This document shows, one piece after another, positions 17,274-25,671 of a stretch of 64,000 nucleotides of DNA (its first letter is position 1; every line of letters begins with the position of its first letter). Under the pieces are notes generated by a model, which did no database searches, was not told the DNA's origin, and saw only the letters and a program-made list of their open reading frames with translations. Origin of the DNA: Paragemmobacter amnigenus (GTDB lineage Bacteria; Pseudomonadota; Alphaproteobacteria; Rhodobacterales; Rhodobacteraceae). The stretch spans positions 408,153-472,152 of the forward strand of contig NZ_JAAATX020000001.1 in assembly GCF_009908265.2 (NCBI RefSeq), written 5' to 3'. Position numbers and translations under genes: made by a program.

Positions 17274-18612
17274 CCCCCCGCCGCACCACCCGCAGCCAGA
17301 CGCCATCCTTCGCACGCACCGTCAGATGCGCCACCGGCACCGGTACCCGCCCCTCCACCACCTCGAACCGGAACGCCCGGCACAGCATCGCCAGCAGAAG
17401 CACCCCCTCTGCCATGGCAAACCCCGCCCCCGTGCAGACCCGTGGCCCCGCCGAAAACGGCAACCACCCGTCCCGCGCCTGAACCTTCGTCTCTTCCCGC
17501 GCCCAGCGGTCGGGATCGAACCCGTCGGGGTCGGACCAGATCCGCTCGTGCCGCCCCAGATGCCAGGACGACAGCACCACCTGCGCCCCCGGCGCGACCT
17601 GCCGCCCCCTGAACTCCTCGGGGCAGGTCGTCTCGCGCACCATCATCGGAACGGGCGGGAACAGGCGCAGCGCCTCGCGAAACACATCCCGCGTCAGGCG
17701 CAGCCGCGACAGGGCCGAGAATTCGGCCATCATCCCCGCCGCCTCTGCCGCCACCCGCTCCTGCACATCCGGATGCGCCGCCAAAAGCCACAGCGCCCAG
17801 CCCAAGGCGCTCGCACTCGTCTCGTGACCTGCAAGGAAGAAGATGGCGACCTGATCCACCATCTCCTCGGTCCCGAACCGCGCCCCCGTCACGGGGTCCG
17901 CCATCACCATGATCTTTGTCGCCAGATCATCCGGCGCGATGCCTGCCGCGATCTCCTCGGCCCGCCGCGCCGTTATCGCGGTGATCAGGCGCCGGATTTC
18001 GGCGGCTGCCGCACGTGTTCCACGCCGGAACCCGCGCGGCATCCAGCGCGGCAGGGGCAGGAAGGCCGCAAGGTTCAGGATCGGCTGGGTCCGCTGATAG
18101 GCGCGGAAGGCGTGGAAGACCGCCGTCGCGTCCCGATCCTCGATCGGGATGGAAAACAGCGTGCGGAAGATCACATCCGCCGCCGCGTGGGAACAGACCT
18201 CCTCGACCTCCACCACGCCCTCGGGCATCCGCGCCACCGCCGCCTCGCCCGCCGCCCACATGGCGGGAAAGGTGTCGCGCAGCCGCCCCCCCTCGAAGGC
18301 CGGATCGATGATCCGCCGCTGCCGCTTCCACTGTTCGCCATTGGTCACGAAGACCGACTGGCCCAGCAGCGGTTCCAGCCCCTCGCGCACGCGGCCCGAT
18401 TTCGGAAAATCATCCGGCCGCTCCTGCAGCACGCGCCGGACCAACGCAGGGTCGTTGCACATGTAGCTGCGGAAGAAGGGCGTGCGGAATTCGGCCATCC
18501 ACGCGCGGTAAAGCCGCGCGGGCTGCGCCGACAGGATGTCCTGCCGGAACAGCCGCAGATAGCGCCACCACGACACGCGGTCGGGGCGCGGTTCGGGCTT
18601 CGGCACCTTCAT
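17263..18612 (-). CDS. Cytochrome P450
   Basis: A 449-residue heme-thiolate monooxygenase. The I-helix oxygen motif is 'FLAGHETSASAL', the ExxR motif is in 'FREALRLFPPVP', and the heme loop is 'FSAGPRVCTGAGFAMAEG' with the cysteine ligand. No membrane anchor is seen, so it is a soluble bacterial class. The ATG at 18612 overlaps the stop codon of the upstream gene by four bases, indicating coupling with the membrane hydrolase-like gene. No ferredoxin or reductase is adjacent. Its last codons lie within a palindromic repeat. Substrate unknown; the CYP102/CYP4-like fatty-acid clade is possible but unproven. Confidence 0.92.
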   Translation of the reverse strand: MKVPKPEPRPDRVSWWRYLRLFRQDILSAQPARLYRAWMAEFRTPFFRSYMCNDPALVRRVLQERPDDFPKSGRVREGLEPLLGQSVFVTNGEQWKRQRRIIDPAFEGGRLRDTFPAMWAAGEAAVARMPEGVVEVEEVCSHAAADVIFRTLFSIPIEDRDATAVFHAFRAYQRTQPILNLAAFLPLPRWMPRGFRRGTRAAAAEIRRLITAITARRAEEIAAGIAPDDLATKIMVMADPVTGARFGTEEMVDQVAIFFLAGHETSASALGWALWLLAAHPDVQERVAAEAAGMMAEFSALSRLRLTRDVFREALRLFPPVPMMVRETTCPEEFRGRQVAPGAQVVLSSWHLGRHERIWSDPDGFDPDRWAREETKVQARDGWLPFSAGPRVCTGAGFAMAEGVLLLAMLCRAFRFEVVEGRVPVPVAHLTVRAKDGVWLRVVRRGGEI

Positions 18613-19844
18613 GCCACGCTCCTGTGGCCCGACAGCGCCCGCTCGATCCGGCTTTTCGACGCCGCCCGCCCCGCATAGCGCGCGCGCAGGGTCAGCGGCC
18701 CCGCCGTCACGCGGAAATAGTCGTAATCGCCGGGCCGGTCGAAGGCGCACATGTACTGGAAATGCAGCCGGAACCAGCGGAAGCGCATCTTGCGCCACCG
18801 CTCGGGGCTGAAGGTCTGGGTAAAGGCGCAGGACAGGACCAGCGGCCAGCGCTTGCCCGAGGGCGCGACACCGGAAACGGCCACCGCATCGCAGAGCGCA
18901 AAGGCACAGCCATCCCCCGGCGCGCTCACGTCGACCCAGGCAAGTTCCTCCCGCGTCGAAAGATAGGCCAGATCGCCCCGCAGCTTCCGCGCCTCGGGCA
19001 GAAAGGACACCATCGGCACCACCTGCCCCAGCGTCAGGAACCCCAGCGCAGGCCCGCGCGCGGGCAGCCCCTCGCGGATCAGGTCGGCAAGGATGGTGAC
19101 GCCAAGGATCGCGCCCGAGGAATGGCCCACCACCAGCACCTCGTCCCAGTCCTCGGCCAATGCCACGGCGATGCGGGCGCGGAATGCCTCCATCCGCGTG
19201 ACCAGAGCGGGCGGATAGGCCCCCCGATGCCCCGCCGAAAAGGCATAGTCATGCATCAGGTAATGGGCGAGGAACCAGCGGTCCCACCGCCGGAAGGCCC
19301 GCAGCACCAGCCCGACCACCGCGCCACCGGCCAGCAGCCCCAGACCGGCCCCGCCCCATCCCGGCACCAGCCCCGCCACGGCCGCGCCAAGGCCCCATCC
19401 CGCCAGCCCCGCCACCACGGCCTGCATGGACAGCATCACCACGGGATAGAGCGCGGCCAGCGTCGGCCCTTTCCGCAGCCGCCCCAGACGGAACAGCGCG
19501 CCCGAGGCCACATAGATCCATGCCGTCCTGACCATCTGCCCATAGGTCGCGGCCAGCGTCCGCCGCATCGACCCGCCGATGATATCGGCCCAGGCCAGCA
19601 CTTCGACCACGGCCTCCACCGTCTCGCCGTCGATCTGGGACGCGACCGACCAGCCATGCGCCATGCCCGCAGGCTTGCGGCCCACCTCCAGCGCATAGCC
19701 GGATATGGCCGCCTGTCGCGGCCCCTCGGTCCGGTAGAACTGGCGATAGCGGCGCGTCTGCAGGGGGTCGAAGCCCGGAATGTAGAAGACGCGGCGCCGA
19801 CGCACCCGCCCCGTTTCCGCCGCCGTCAGACCCGCCATCCGCAA
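18609..19844 (-). CDS. Alpha/beta-hydrolase-like membrane protein
   Basis: A 411-residue protein. 'VFYIPGFDPLQTRRYRQFY' begins a hydrolase-like core, and 'EVLVVGHSSGAILGV' contains a GxSxG nucleophile elbow (Ser in GHSSG). Two or three hydrophobic segments between about residues 130 and 185 ('VVMLSMQAVVAGLAGWGLG', 'GLGLLAGGAVVGLVL') would insert in the membrane. It is co-transcribed with the P450 (four-base overlap), which suggests action on the same lipid-like molecule. The family is unnamed to me. Confidence 0.6.
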   Translation of the reverse strand: MRMAGLTAAETGRVRRRRVFYIPGFDPLQTRRYRQFYRTEGPRQAAISGYALEVGRKPAGMAHGWSVASQIDGETVEAVVEVLAWADIIGGSMRRTLAATYGQMVRTAWIYVASGALFRLGRLRKGPTLAALYPVVMLSMQAVVAGLAGWGLGAAVAGLVPGWGGAGLGLLAGGAVVGLVLRAFRRWDRWFLAHYLMHDYAFSAGHRGAYPPALVTRMEAFRARIAVALAEDWDEVLVVGHSSGAILGVTILADLIREGLPARGPALGFLTLGQVVPMVSFLPEARKLRGDLAYLSTREELAWVDVSAPGDGCAFALCDAVAVSGVAPSGKRWPLVLSCAFTQTFSPERWRKMRFRWFRLHFQYMCAFDRPGDYDYFRVTAGPLTLRARYAGRAASKSRIERALSGHRSVA

Positions 19845-19887
19845 GAACCCCGCACCCGCACGCCCCCAGTATGACGCGCGGTAAGGA

Positions 19888-20646
19888 TCAACCCAAGAGG
19901 GGAATTCCGAACCGGTCGAAGGTTTCCAGAAGCCACCAGCTGAAATCGGTGAAGGCCCCCGTCAGCAGCGCCAACCCCACCACGACCAGCAGGGCACCCA
20001 TCGCCCGCTCGATCCACTTCATGTGCCGCTTCAGCCGCGCCATCACGCCGACAGCCCGTTCGATGAACATCGCCGCCAGCAGGAAAGGCAGACCCAGCCC
20101 CGCCGCATAGACGGCCAGCAGCACCGTGCCCCGCTGCACCGATCCCTCCTGCGCGGCCAGCGACAGGATCGCGCCCAGTTGCGGGCCGATGCAGGGCGTC
20201 CAGCCGAAGGCGAAGGCCAGCCCCAGCACATAGGCCCCGAAGGCCGACCCGCCGCGGTCGCCCGCATCCAGCCGCGCCTCGCGGTCAAGGATCGGGATGC
20301 GGAACAGGCCAAGGAAATGCAGCCCGAAGACCAGCACGACCGCGCCTGCGAGTTTCGTGAAGATCGTCTGGTTGGTCAGGAAGAAGGCGCCAAAGGCGCT
20401 GGCCGTGAAGCCCAGCAGCAGGAACACCGTCGACAGGCCAAGGACGAAGAACAGCGCGGGCAGCATCACCCGCCGCCGCGCGGCCCCGCCGCCCGTCATC
20501 TCGCCCATGGAAATCCCGCCCATATAGGCCAGATACGGCGGCACCACCGGCAACACGCAGGGCGACAGGAAGGACAGAACCCCCGCCGCCAGCGCCACCA
20601 GCATCGCGGGCAAAAGCCCCGCATCCATGATCTCGACCCCGAACAT
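19888..20646 (-). CDS. ccdA: CcdA family cytochrome c biogenesis/thiol transport protein
   Basis: A 252-residue inner-membrane protein with six predicted segments. The two redox cysteines sit in 'FLSPCVLPVVPPYLAYMGG' and 'GWTPCIGPQLGAILSLA', the hallmark of CcdA/DsbD-beta, which carries electrons from cytoplasmic thioredoxin to the periplasm for cytochrome c maturation. The ATG at 20646 fits the family; the upstream extension overlaps the divergent TusA-like gene region. No other cytochrome c maturation gene is adjacent. Confidence 0.9.
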   Translation of the reverse strand: MFGVEIMDAGLLPAMLVALAAGVLSFLSPCVLPVVPPYLAYMGGISMGEMTGGGAARRRVMLPALFFVLGLSTVFLLLGFTASAFGAFFLTNQTIFTKLAGAVVLVFGLHFLGLFRIPILDREARLDAGDRGGSAFGAYVLGLAFAFGWTPCIGPQLGAILSLAAQEGSVQRGTVLLAVYAAGLGLPFLLAAMFIERAVGVMARLKRHMKWIERAMGALLVVVGLALLTGAFTDFSWWLLETFDRFGIPLLG

Positions 20647-20739
20647 GGCCCCGTGATAGCCGCTTCGCGCGCCGCCGTCACCAAGGCCTTTCGTCACATT
20701 GCCGTGGCCATCGCCCGCGCCTTGGGCTATCACCCGGCC

Positions 20740-20973
20740 ATGCCGCAGGATTGGGACATCGATCTGGATTGCGAGGGGCTTCTGTGCCCCCTGCCCGTGC
20801 TGCGGGCGCAAAAGCGGCTGGCCGCCATGCAGCCCGGCCAGATCCTGCGCGTGACGGCCACCGACCGCATGGCCGCAATCGACCTGCCGCATTTCTGCGC
20901 CGAAGCGGGCCATGACTTCCTCGACGCAACCGAAGCCGGCCCCGTCACCGCCTATCGCATCCGCCGCGCCTGA
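20740..20973 (+). CDS. TusA/SirA-like sulfurtransferase
   Basis: A 77-residue protein with the TusA fold. 'LDCEGLLCPLPVLRAQKRLA' carries the CPxP motif with the active cysteine Cys16, and 'GQILRVTATDRMAAIDLPHFC' follows. TusA-like proteins relay sulfur as a persulfide, for example for tRNA thiolation or molybdenum cofactor. It is divergent from ccdA (93 bases between starts) and convergent with rne. Confidence 0.88.
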   Translation: MPQDWDIDLDCEGLLCPLPVLRAQKRLAAMQPGQILRVTATDRMAAIDLPHFCAEAGHDFLDATEAGPVTAYRIRRA

Positions 20974-21080
20974 CCTTGCCCGCCGGGGCGCTGCCCCGGA
21001 CCCCGGAGTATTTGGGCCGAAATGAAACGGAAAAGGCCGGAGCAATGCGCCCCGGCCCTTGCCTGCGATGCCTTGCCGGA

Positions 21081-23786
21081 TCAGCGGCCCAGCGACCACC
21101 AGCCCTTCTTGCGCGGCTTGTTCGGGTCCTCGACCTTGGGTTCGGGTGCAGGGGCGGGGGCAATGGCCGCCACCTCTGCCTCGCCCGGATCGGCGACAAG
21201 TGCCGCCGCGGGGGCGGGCTCGGCCAGTCCCGGATCGGCGGGGAAGCTTTCGGCCACGACCGGCGCGAGTGCCGCCTCGGTGGCGACCCCGGCCTCTTTC
21301 TTGGCCTTGGTGCTGCGCGACCGGCTGGCGGGTTTCTTCGCCTTGGGCGCGGGCTCCTCTGCCGCTGCGGGGGCCTCCTCGGCCATTGCGGGGGCCGCTT
21401 CCGCCACGGGGGCGACCTCGGCCTCGGTCTTCTTCTTGGTGCTGCGCGAGCGGGTCACCTTCTTTTTCGGCGCAGGCTCCTCTTCGGGCGCTGCGGCAGC
21501 AGGGGTCTCCGCGGTCTCTGCAACCGGAGCCTCGATCACAGCCACGGGCGCGGTTTCGGTGACGGCCTCGTCGTCGTCGCCATCCTCGCCGCTCTCGCCG
21601 CCTTCGTCATCGCCTTCGCCGGCAGCCGAACCCTCGGCCCCCGCGGCGCCCTGTCCGTTGGCACCGCTGCCCTTCTTCTTGCGCCGACGGCGACGCTTCT
21701 TCTTGCCATTGCCACTGGTGCCATCGCCGCGCCCCTCGGCCGTGGCCGATGCGGGACGGGCTTCGGTCGCCTCGGCCTCTTCGGCCTCGTCCAGATCCTC
21801 GTCGAAGGGGATGTCCTCATCCTCTTCCTCGTCCACCGGCGCGCCCATCAGGCCCGCATGGCCCGAGATGACCGACGACACCTCAGGCACCACCCGCGTG
21901 GCGGTCTTGAACTTCTCGATCGAGAAATCGGGGCTGACCAGTGCAGGGTCGCCCTCGATCCGCACGCTCATGCCATAGCGGGCCTCGATCAGGGCGATAT
22001 GCTCGCGCTTCTGGTTGATCAGGAAGTTGACGATGCCCACGGGTGCCTTGAGCAGCACTTCCTTGGACCGCTTGCGCGTGCCTTCCTCTTCCAGCGCGCG
22101 CAGGATCTGCAGGCCAAGGCTATCATCCGACCGGATCAGACCGGTGCCGTGGCAATGGGCGCAGGGCTGGGTGGTGGATTCGAGCATCCCCGGACGCAGG
22201 CGCTGGCGGCTCATCTCCATCAGGCCGAAGCCCGAAATGCGGCCGACCTGGATGCGCGCGCGGTCGGTCTTCAGCTTTTCCTTCAGACGCTTCTCGACGG
22301 CGGCGTTGTTCTTGCGCTCTTCCATGTCGATGAAGTCGATCACGATCAGACCGGCAAGGTCGCGCAGGCGGAGCTGGCGCGAAATCTCTTCCGCCGCCTC
22401 GAGGTTGGTCTTAAGTGCGGTTTCCTCGATCGAGCCTTCCTTGGTCGCGCGGCCCGAGTTCACGTCGATGGCCACCAGCGCCTCGGTCACGCCGATCACG
22501 ATATAGCCGCCGGATTTCAGCTGCACGACGGGGTTGAACATCCCGCCCAGATAGCTTTCGACCTGATAGCGGGCGAAGAGCGGCATCGCCTCGTCATAGC
22601 GCTTCACCACCTTGGCGTGGCTGGGCATGATCATCCGCATGAAGTCCTTGGCGGTGCGATAGCCTGCCTCGCCCTCGACCAGAACCTCGTCGATCTCGCG
22701 GCTGTAGAGGTCGCGGATCGACCGTTTGATCAGGTTGCCTTCCTCGTAGATGGCAGCCGGAGCGATGGATTTCAGCGTCAACTCGCGGATCTGTTCCCAC
22801 AGCCGCATGAGGTATTCGTAATCGCGCTTGATCTCGGCCTTGGTCCGCTTGGCCCCTGCCGTGCGGATGATCAGGCCCGCGCCTTCCGGCACCTCGATCT
22901 CGCCCGCGATCTCTTTCAGCTTCTTGCGGTCGGCGGCCTGCGTGATCTTGCGGGAAATCCCGCCGCCCCGTGCCGTGTTGGGCATCAGCACGCAATAGCG
23001 ACCCGCCAGCGAAAGGTAGGTCGTCAGCGCCGCGCCCTTGTTGCCGCGCTCTTCCTTGACGACCTGGACCAGCATGATCTGCCGGACCTTGATCACTTCC
23101 TGGATCTTGTACTTGCGCGGGCGCGGTTTGCGCGGCTGGCTGATTTCCTCGGACACATCCTCATCCGCGACCGACTCGATCTCGTCGTCGGTGTCGCTGG
23201 CATGGTCCATGGCGCGATAGGGGCGCTCGCCATTCTCGCCGCCGTTGTCCGAGGCCGAGCCGCTGTCACGCTCGTGCTCGTGGCCCTCATGGTCTTGCCC
23301 ATGGTCATGATCCGCACGGGTCGGCGCCGCACCCTCGTCCACCAGCGCATCCGCACCAACGGCCTCTTCCTCGCCCAGATCGACGACATCCATGCCGCCG
23401 ATCTCTTCGGTCTTGACCGCGTCGCGCTTTGCCCCTTCGGGCTTGGGCCGCGACCGGCTGCGCGAGCGGCGGTTGTCTTCCTCGTCCTGCGCGCGGTTAT
23501 AGGCGCGCTCTTCCTCGAGCAGGGCCTTACGGTCCGCGACGGGGATCTGGTAATAATCCGGATGGATTTCCGCAAAGGCGAGGAAACCATGCCGGTTCCC
23601 GCCGTAATCCACGAAGGCCGCCTGAAGCGAGGGTTCGACCCGCGTCACCTTGGCAAGGTAGATGTTCCCCGCCAGTTGCCGCTTGTTGACTGTCTCAAAG
23701 TCGAATTCCTCGACCTTGTTGCCGTCCACCACAACCACGCGGGTCTCTTCCGCATGGGTGGCGTCGATAAGCATTTTCTTTGCCAT
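21081..23786 (-). CDS. rne: Ribonuclease E
   Basis: A 901-residue endoribonuclease that starts RNA decay and processes rRNA and tRNA. The start 'MAKKMLIDATHAEETRV' is typical of alphaproteobacterial RNase E. The S1 domain carries a long charged insertion (about residues 80-190, rich in Arg/Ser then Asp/Glu). The DNase I-like and catalytic regions include 'YIVIGVTEALVAIDVNSGR', and the zinc-link is 'PCAHCHGTG'. The C-terminal third is disordered and Ala/Glu/Pro/Lys-rich, as in degradosome scaffolds, ending 'RKKGWWSLGR'. A long leader precedes it. Confidence 0.96.
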   Translation of the reverse strand: MAKKMLIDATHAEETRVVVVDGNKVEEFDFETVNKRQLAGNIYLAKVTRVEPSLQAAFVDYGGNRHGFLAFAEIHPDYYQIPVADRKALLEEERAYNRAQDEEDNRRSRSRSRPKPEGAKRDAVKTEEIGGMDVVDLGEEEAVGADALVDEGAAPTRADHDHGQDHEGHEHERDSGSASDNGGENGERPYRAMDHASDTDDEIESVADEDVSEEISQPRKPRPRKYKIQEVIKVRQIMLVQVVKEERGNKGAALTTYLSLAGRYCVLMPNTARGGGISRKITQAADRKKLKEIAGEIEVPEGAGLIIRTAGAKRTKAEIKRDYEYLMRLWEQIRELTLKSIAPAAIYEEGNLIKRSIRDLYSREIDEVLVEGEAGYRTAKDFMRMIMPSHAKVVKRYDEAMPLFARYQVESYLGGMFNPVVQLKSGGYIVIGVTEALVAIDVNSGRATKEGSIEETALKTNLEAAEEISRQLRLRDLAGLIVIDFIDMEERKNNAAVEKRLKEKLKTDRARIQVGRISGFGLMEMSRQRLRPGMLESTTQPCAHCHGTGLIRSDDSLGLQILRALEEEGTRKRSKEVLLKAPVGIVNFLINQKREHIALIEARYGMSVRIEGDPALVSPDFSIEKFKTATRVVPEVSSVISGHAGLMGAPVDEEEDEDIPFDEDLDEAEEAEATEARPASATAEGRGDGTSGNGKKKRRRRRKKKGSGANGQGAAGAEGSAAGEGDDEGGESGEDGDDDEAVTETAPVAVIEAPVAETAETPAAAAPEEEPAPKKKVTRSRSTKKKTEAEVAPVAEAAPAMAEEAPAAAEEPAPKAKKPASRSRSTKAKKEAGVATEAALAPVVAESFPADPGLAEPAPAAALVADPGEAEVAAIAPAPAPEPKVEDPNKPRKKGWWSLGR

Positions 23787-24159
23787 GATATCCTGATGCG
23801 CCCCGGCGCGGCCGATCCGGACCGGAGCATGCTCCGGGATCGGGGTCGAACGGGACAGGGCGGCTTGTCTGGGCAAGACGGCGCGGAACAGACGGCAGGG
23901 CCATGCCCGGTGGGCATCCCTCTGCTTTCGTCATCAAAATCGCGCGCGTCATCGCGGTTCTCTTCCGGATGCCCTGCGGCATCCACCTGATAAAGCCCGC
24001 TGCGTCCTTGGACCTGACGGGCAAACTGACGACCTCTCGGCCGATCCGACTGCGCCTTATCGCGACACCTTTCACGGCGCCTGCGACGGGGGGCAGAGAA
24101 TTCCACGGCGGGCAAACCCGCGTCCTGCGACCCTAGCGGGAAAGTCGCGCAAAACACAA
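23787..24159 (-). promoter_or_regulatory. rne promoter and long 5' leader
   Basis: On the minus strand TTGTGT (24154-24159) and TAGGGT (24130-24135) are spaced by 18 bases; transcription from there would give a leader of about 335 bases before the rne ATG. No protein gene is seen in the leader. RNase E in other bacteria limits its own expression through a structured leader, so the same may hold here; that is inference. Confidence 0.4.
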
Positions 24160-24212
24160 TGGGGGAATTTGCAGGTGTGAACACAGCCGGGACTTCGGCA
24201 GCCACCGCTCAA

Positions 24213-24324
24213 GCGGTATCGCGCGCAGAAACCGCGCCGGAATATGACGCATATTCCGGCTCGTCCCCGGCGGGGGCCCGATTTCTGCGTCAGAAATCGG
24301 TGCGGAATTTGCGTCAAATTCCGC
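24213..24324. repeat. Cluster of hairpins, second copy of the GATTTCTG / GGAATTTG family
   Basis: Three clear hairpins: 24236-24260 (GCCGGAATATG arms, ACG loop), 24279-24299 (CGATTTCTG arms, CGT loop) and 24302-24324 (GCGGAATTTG arms, CGT loop). A decayed unit is at 24213-24235. The arms and the ACG/CGT loops match the cluster at 17157-17273. It starts eight bases beyond the dctD stop codon and lies upstream of the rne promoter. Confidence 0.85.
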
Positions 24325-24332
24325 TTCGGCGC

Positions 24333-25661
24333 TCAGGTATATTCCGACCGGCTCAGCCCGTATTTGGCCATCTTCTCGTTCAGCGTGCGCCGCGGCAGGC
24401 ACAGCTCGTCCATCACCGCAACGATGCTGCCCTTGTGGCGGCGCATCGTGTTGTCGATCAGCATCCGCTCGAAGGCTTCGACATATTCCTTCAACGGCTT
24501 GCCCTCGGTCGTCATGGCAGGCCCCGTCGCCTCGTTATCCGCCATCAGAAGCGAGGCAATCGACCCCGACCCCCGCCGGTTCTGCAACACCGCGCGCTCC
24601 GCGATGTTGACCAACTGGCGCACATTCCCCGGCCACGGCGCCTGCAACAGTTGCGCCGCCTCCTGCGCCGTCACCTGCGGCGCGTCGCAGCCGTATTCCT
24701 CGGCGAACTGTTCGGACATGCGGGTGAACAGCGTCAGGATATCCTCGCCCCGCACGCGCAGCGGCGGGCACAGGATCGTCATCGCCCCCAGCCGGTAATA
24801 AAGGTCCGACCGCAGCACATCTTCCAGCGTCTTGTCGGGCGCGTGTTCGTTGCAGATGGCGATGATGCGGGTTTCCGGCGGGGTGCCCTGATCGTTGATC
24901 AGCGTCAGAAGCCTCGCCTGCAAGGGCTGGCTCAGCGCCTCCACATCCTCAAGACACAGCGTGCCGCCCCGCGCCTCTTCCACCAGCGGGATCTGCCCGT
25001 CCTCGCTAGGCCCGAACAGCTTGGCCGCCAGCTGGTCCTCGGTCCATGCCGCGCAAGAGATGGTGACGAATTTCTTCGACGCCCGCGGCCCCACGGCGTG
25101 CAGCGCATGGGCCACCAGCGTCTTGCCCGTCCCCGTTTCGCCGTCGATCAGGACGTGGCTATCGGCCTGCCCCAGATCGAGGATATCCTCGCGCAGGCGT
25201 TCCATCACCGGCGACGACCCGATCAGCTTCTTCATCAGGATCGACCCGTCGGACAGTTCCTTGCGTAGCGCGCGGTTGTCCAGCGTCAGGCGGCGGGCCT
25301 GCGTGGCGCGCTTGGCCAGTTCGGTCATCTTGTCGGGGTTGAAGGGCTTTTCCAGAAAGTCATAGGCCCCGACCCGCATCGCCTCCACCGCCATGGGCAC
25401 GTCGCCATGGCCGGTGATCATGATGACGGGCAGGCCCGAATCCATGCTCATCAACCGCTTGAGAAAGGCCATCCCGTCCATGCCGGGCATCTTGATGTCA
25501 CTGACCACCACGCCCGGAAATTCCGGCCCGATCCCCTTCAGCGCGTCCTCGGCACTGGCATAGGTTTCGGTGTCGAACCCTGACAGGGCCAGCCACTGGC
25601 TGATGGACTGCCGCATGTCCGCCTCGTCATCGACGATCGCCACCTTCATCGCACGCGCCAT
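24333..25661 (-). CDS. dctD: DctD-like response regulator, AAA+ type lacking the sigma-54 GAFTGA loop
   Basis: A 442-residue regulator paired with DctB. The receiver domain has the phosphorylation site Asp55 ('VVVSDIKMPGMDG') and 'EKPFNPDKM'. The AAA+ domain has Walker A 'GETGTGKT' (174-181). Where sigma-54 activators have LFGxxxGAFTGA, it reads 'LFGPSEDGQIPLVEEARGG', so the contact loop is missing; the Walker B reads CLEDVE instead of FLDEIG. A Fis-type helix-turn-helix ends the protein ('PRRTLNEKMAKYGLS'). GAGG precedes the ATG at 25661; a GTG three codons earlier is possible. Known Rhodobacter NtrC lacks GAFTGA and works with sigma-70; this may be similar. Confidence 0.85.
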   Translation of the reverse strand: MARAMKVAIVDDEADMRQSISQWLALSGFDTETYASAEDALKGIGPEFPGVVVSDIKMPGMDGMAFLKRLMSMDSGLPVIMITGHGDVPMAVEAMRVGAYDFLEKPFNPDKMTELAKRATQARRLTLDNRALRKELSDGSILMKKLIGSSPVMERLREDILDLGQADSHVLIDGETGTGKTLVAHALHAVGPRASKKFVTISCAAWTEDQLAAKLFGPSEDGQIPLVEEARGGTLCLEDVEALSQPLQARLLTLINDQGTPPETRIIAICNEHAPDKTLEDVLRSDLYYRLGAMTILCPPLRVRGEDILTLFTRMSEQFAEEYGCDAPQVTAQEAAQLLQAPWPGNVRQLVNIAERAVLQNRRGSGSIASLLMADNEATGPAMTTEGKPLKEYVEAFERMLIDNTMRRHKGSIVAVMDELCLPRRTLNEKMAKYGLSRSEYT

Positions 25662-25671
25662 ATCCACCACC

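Noticed and set aside
20976..23990. A 1004-codon open frame on the plus strand
   Set aside because: It lies opposite rne, its translation is His/Asp/Leu-rich without domains, and such antisense frames are expected at this base composition.
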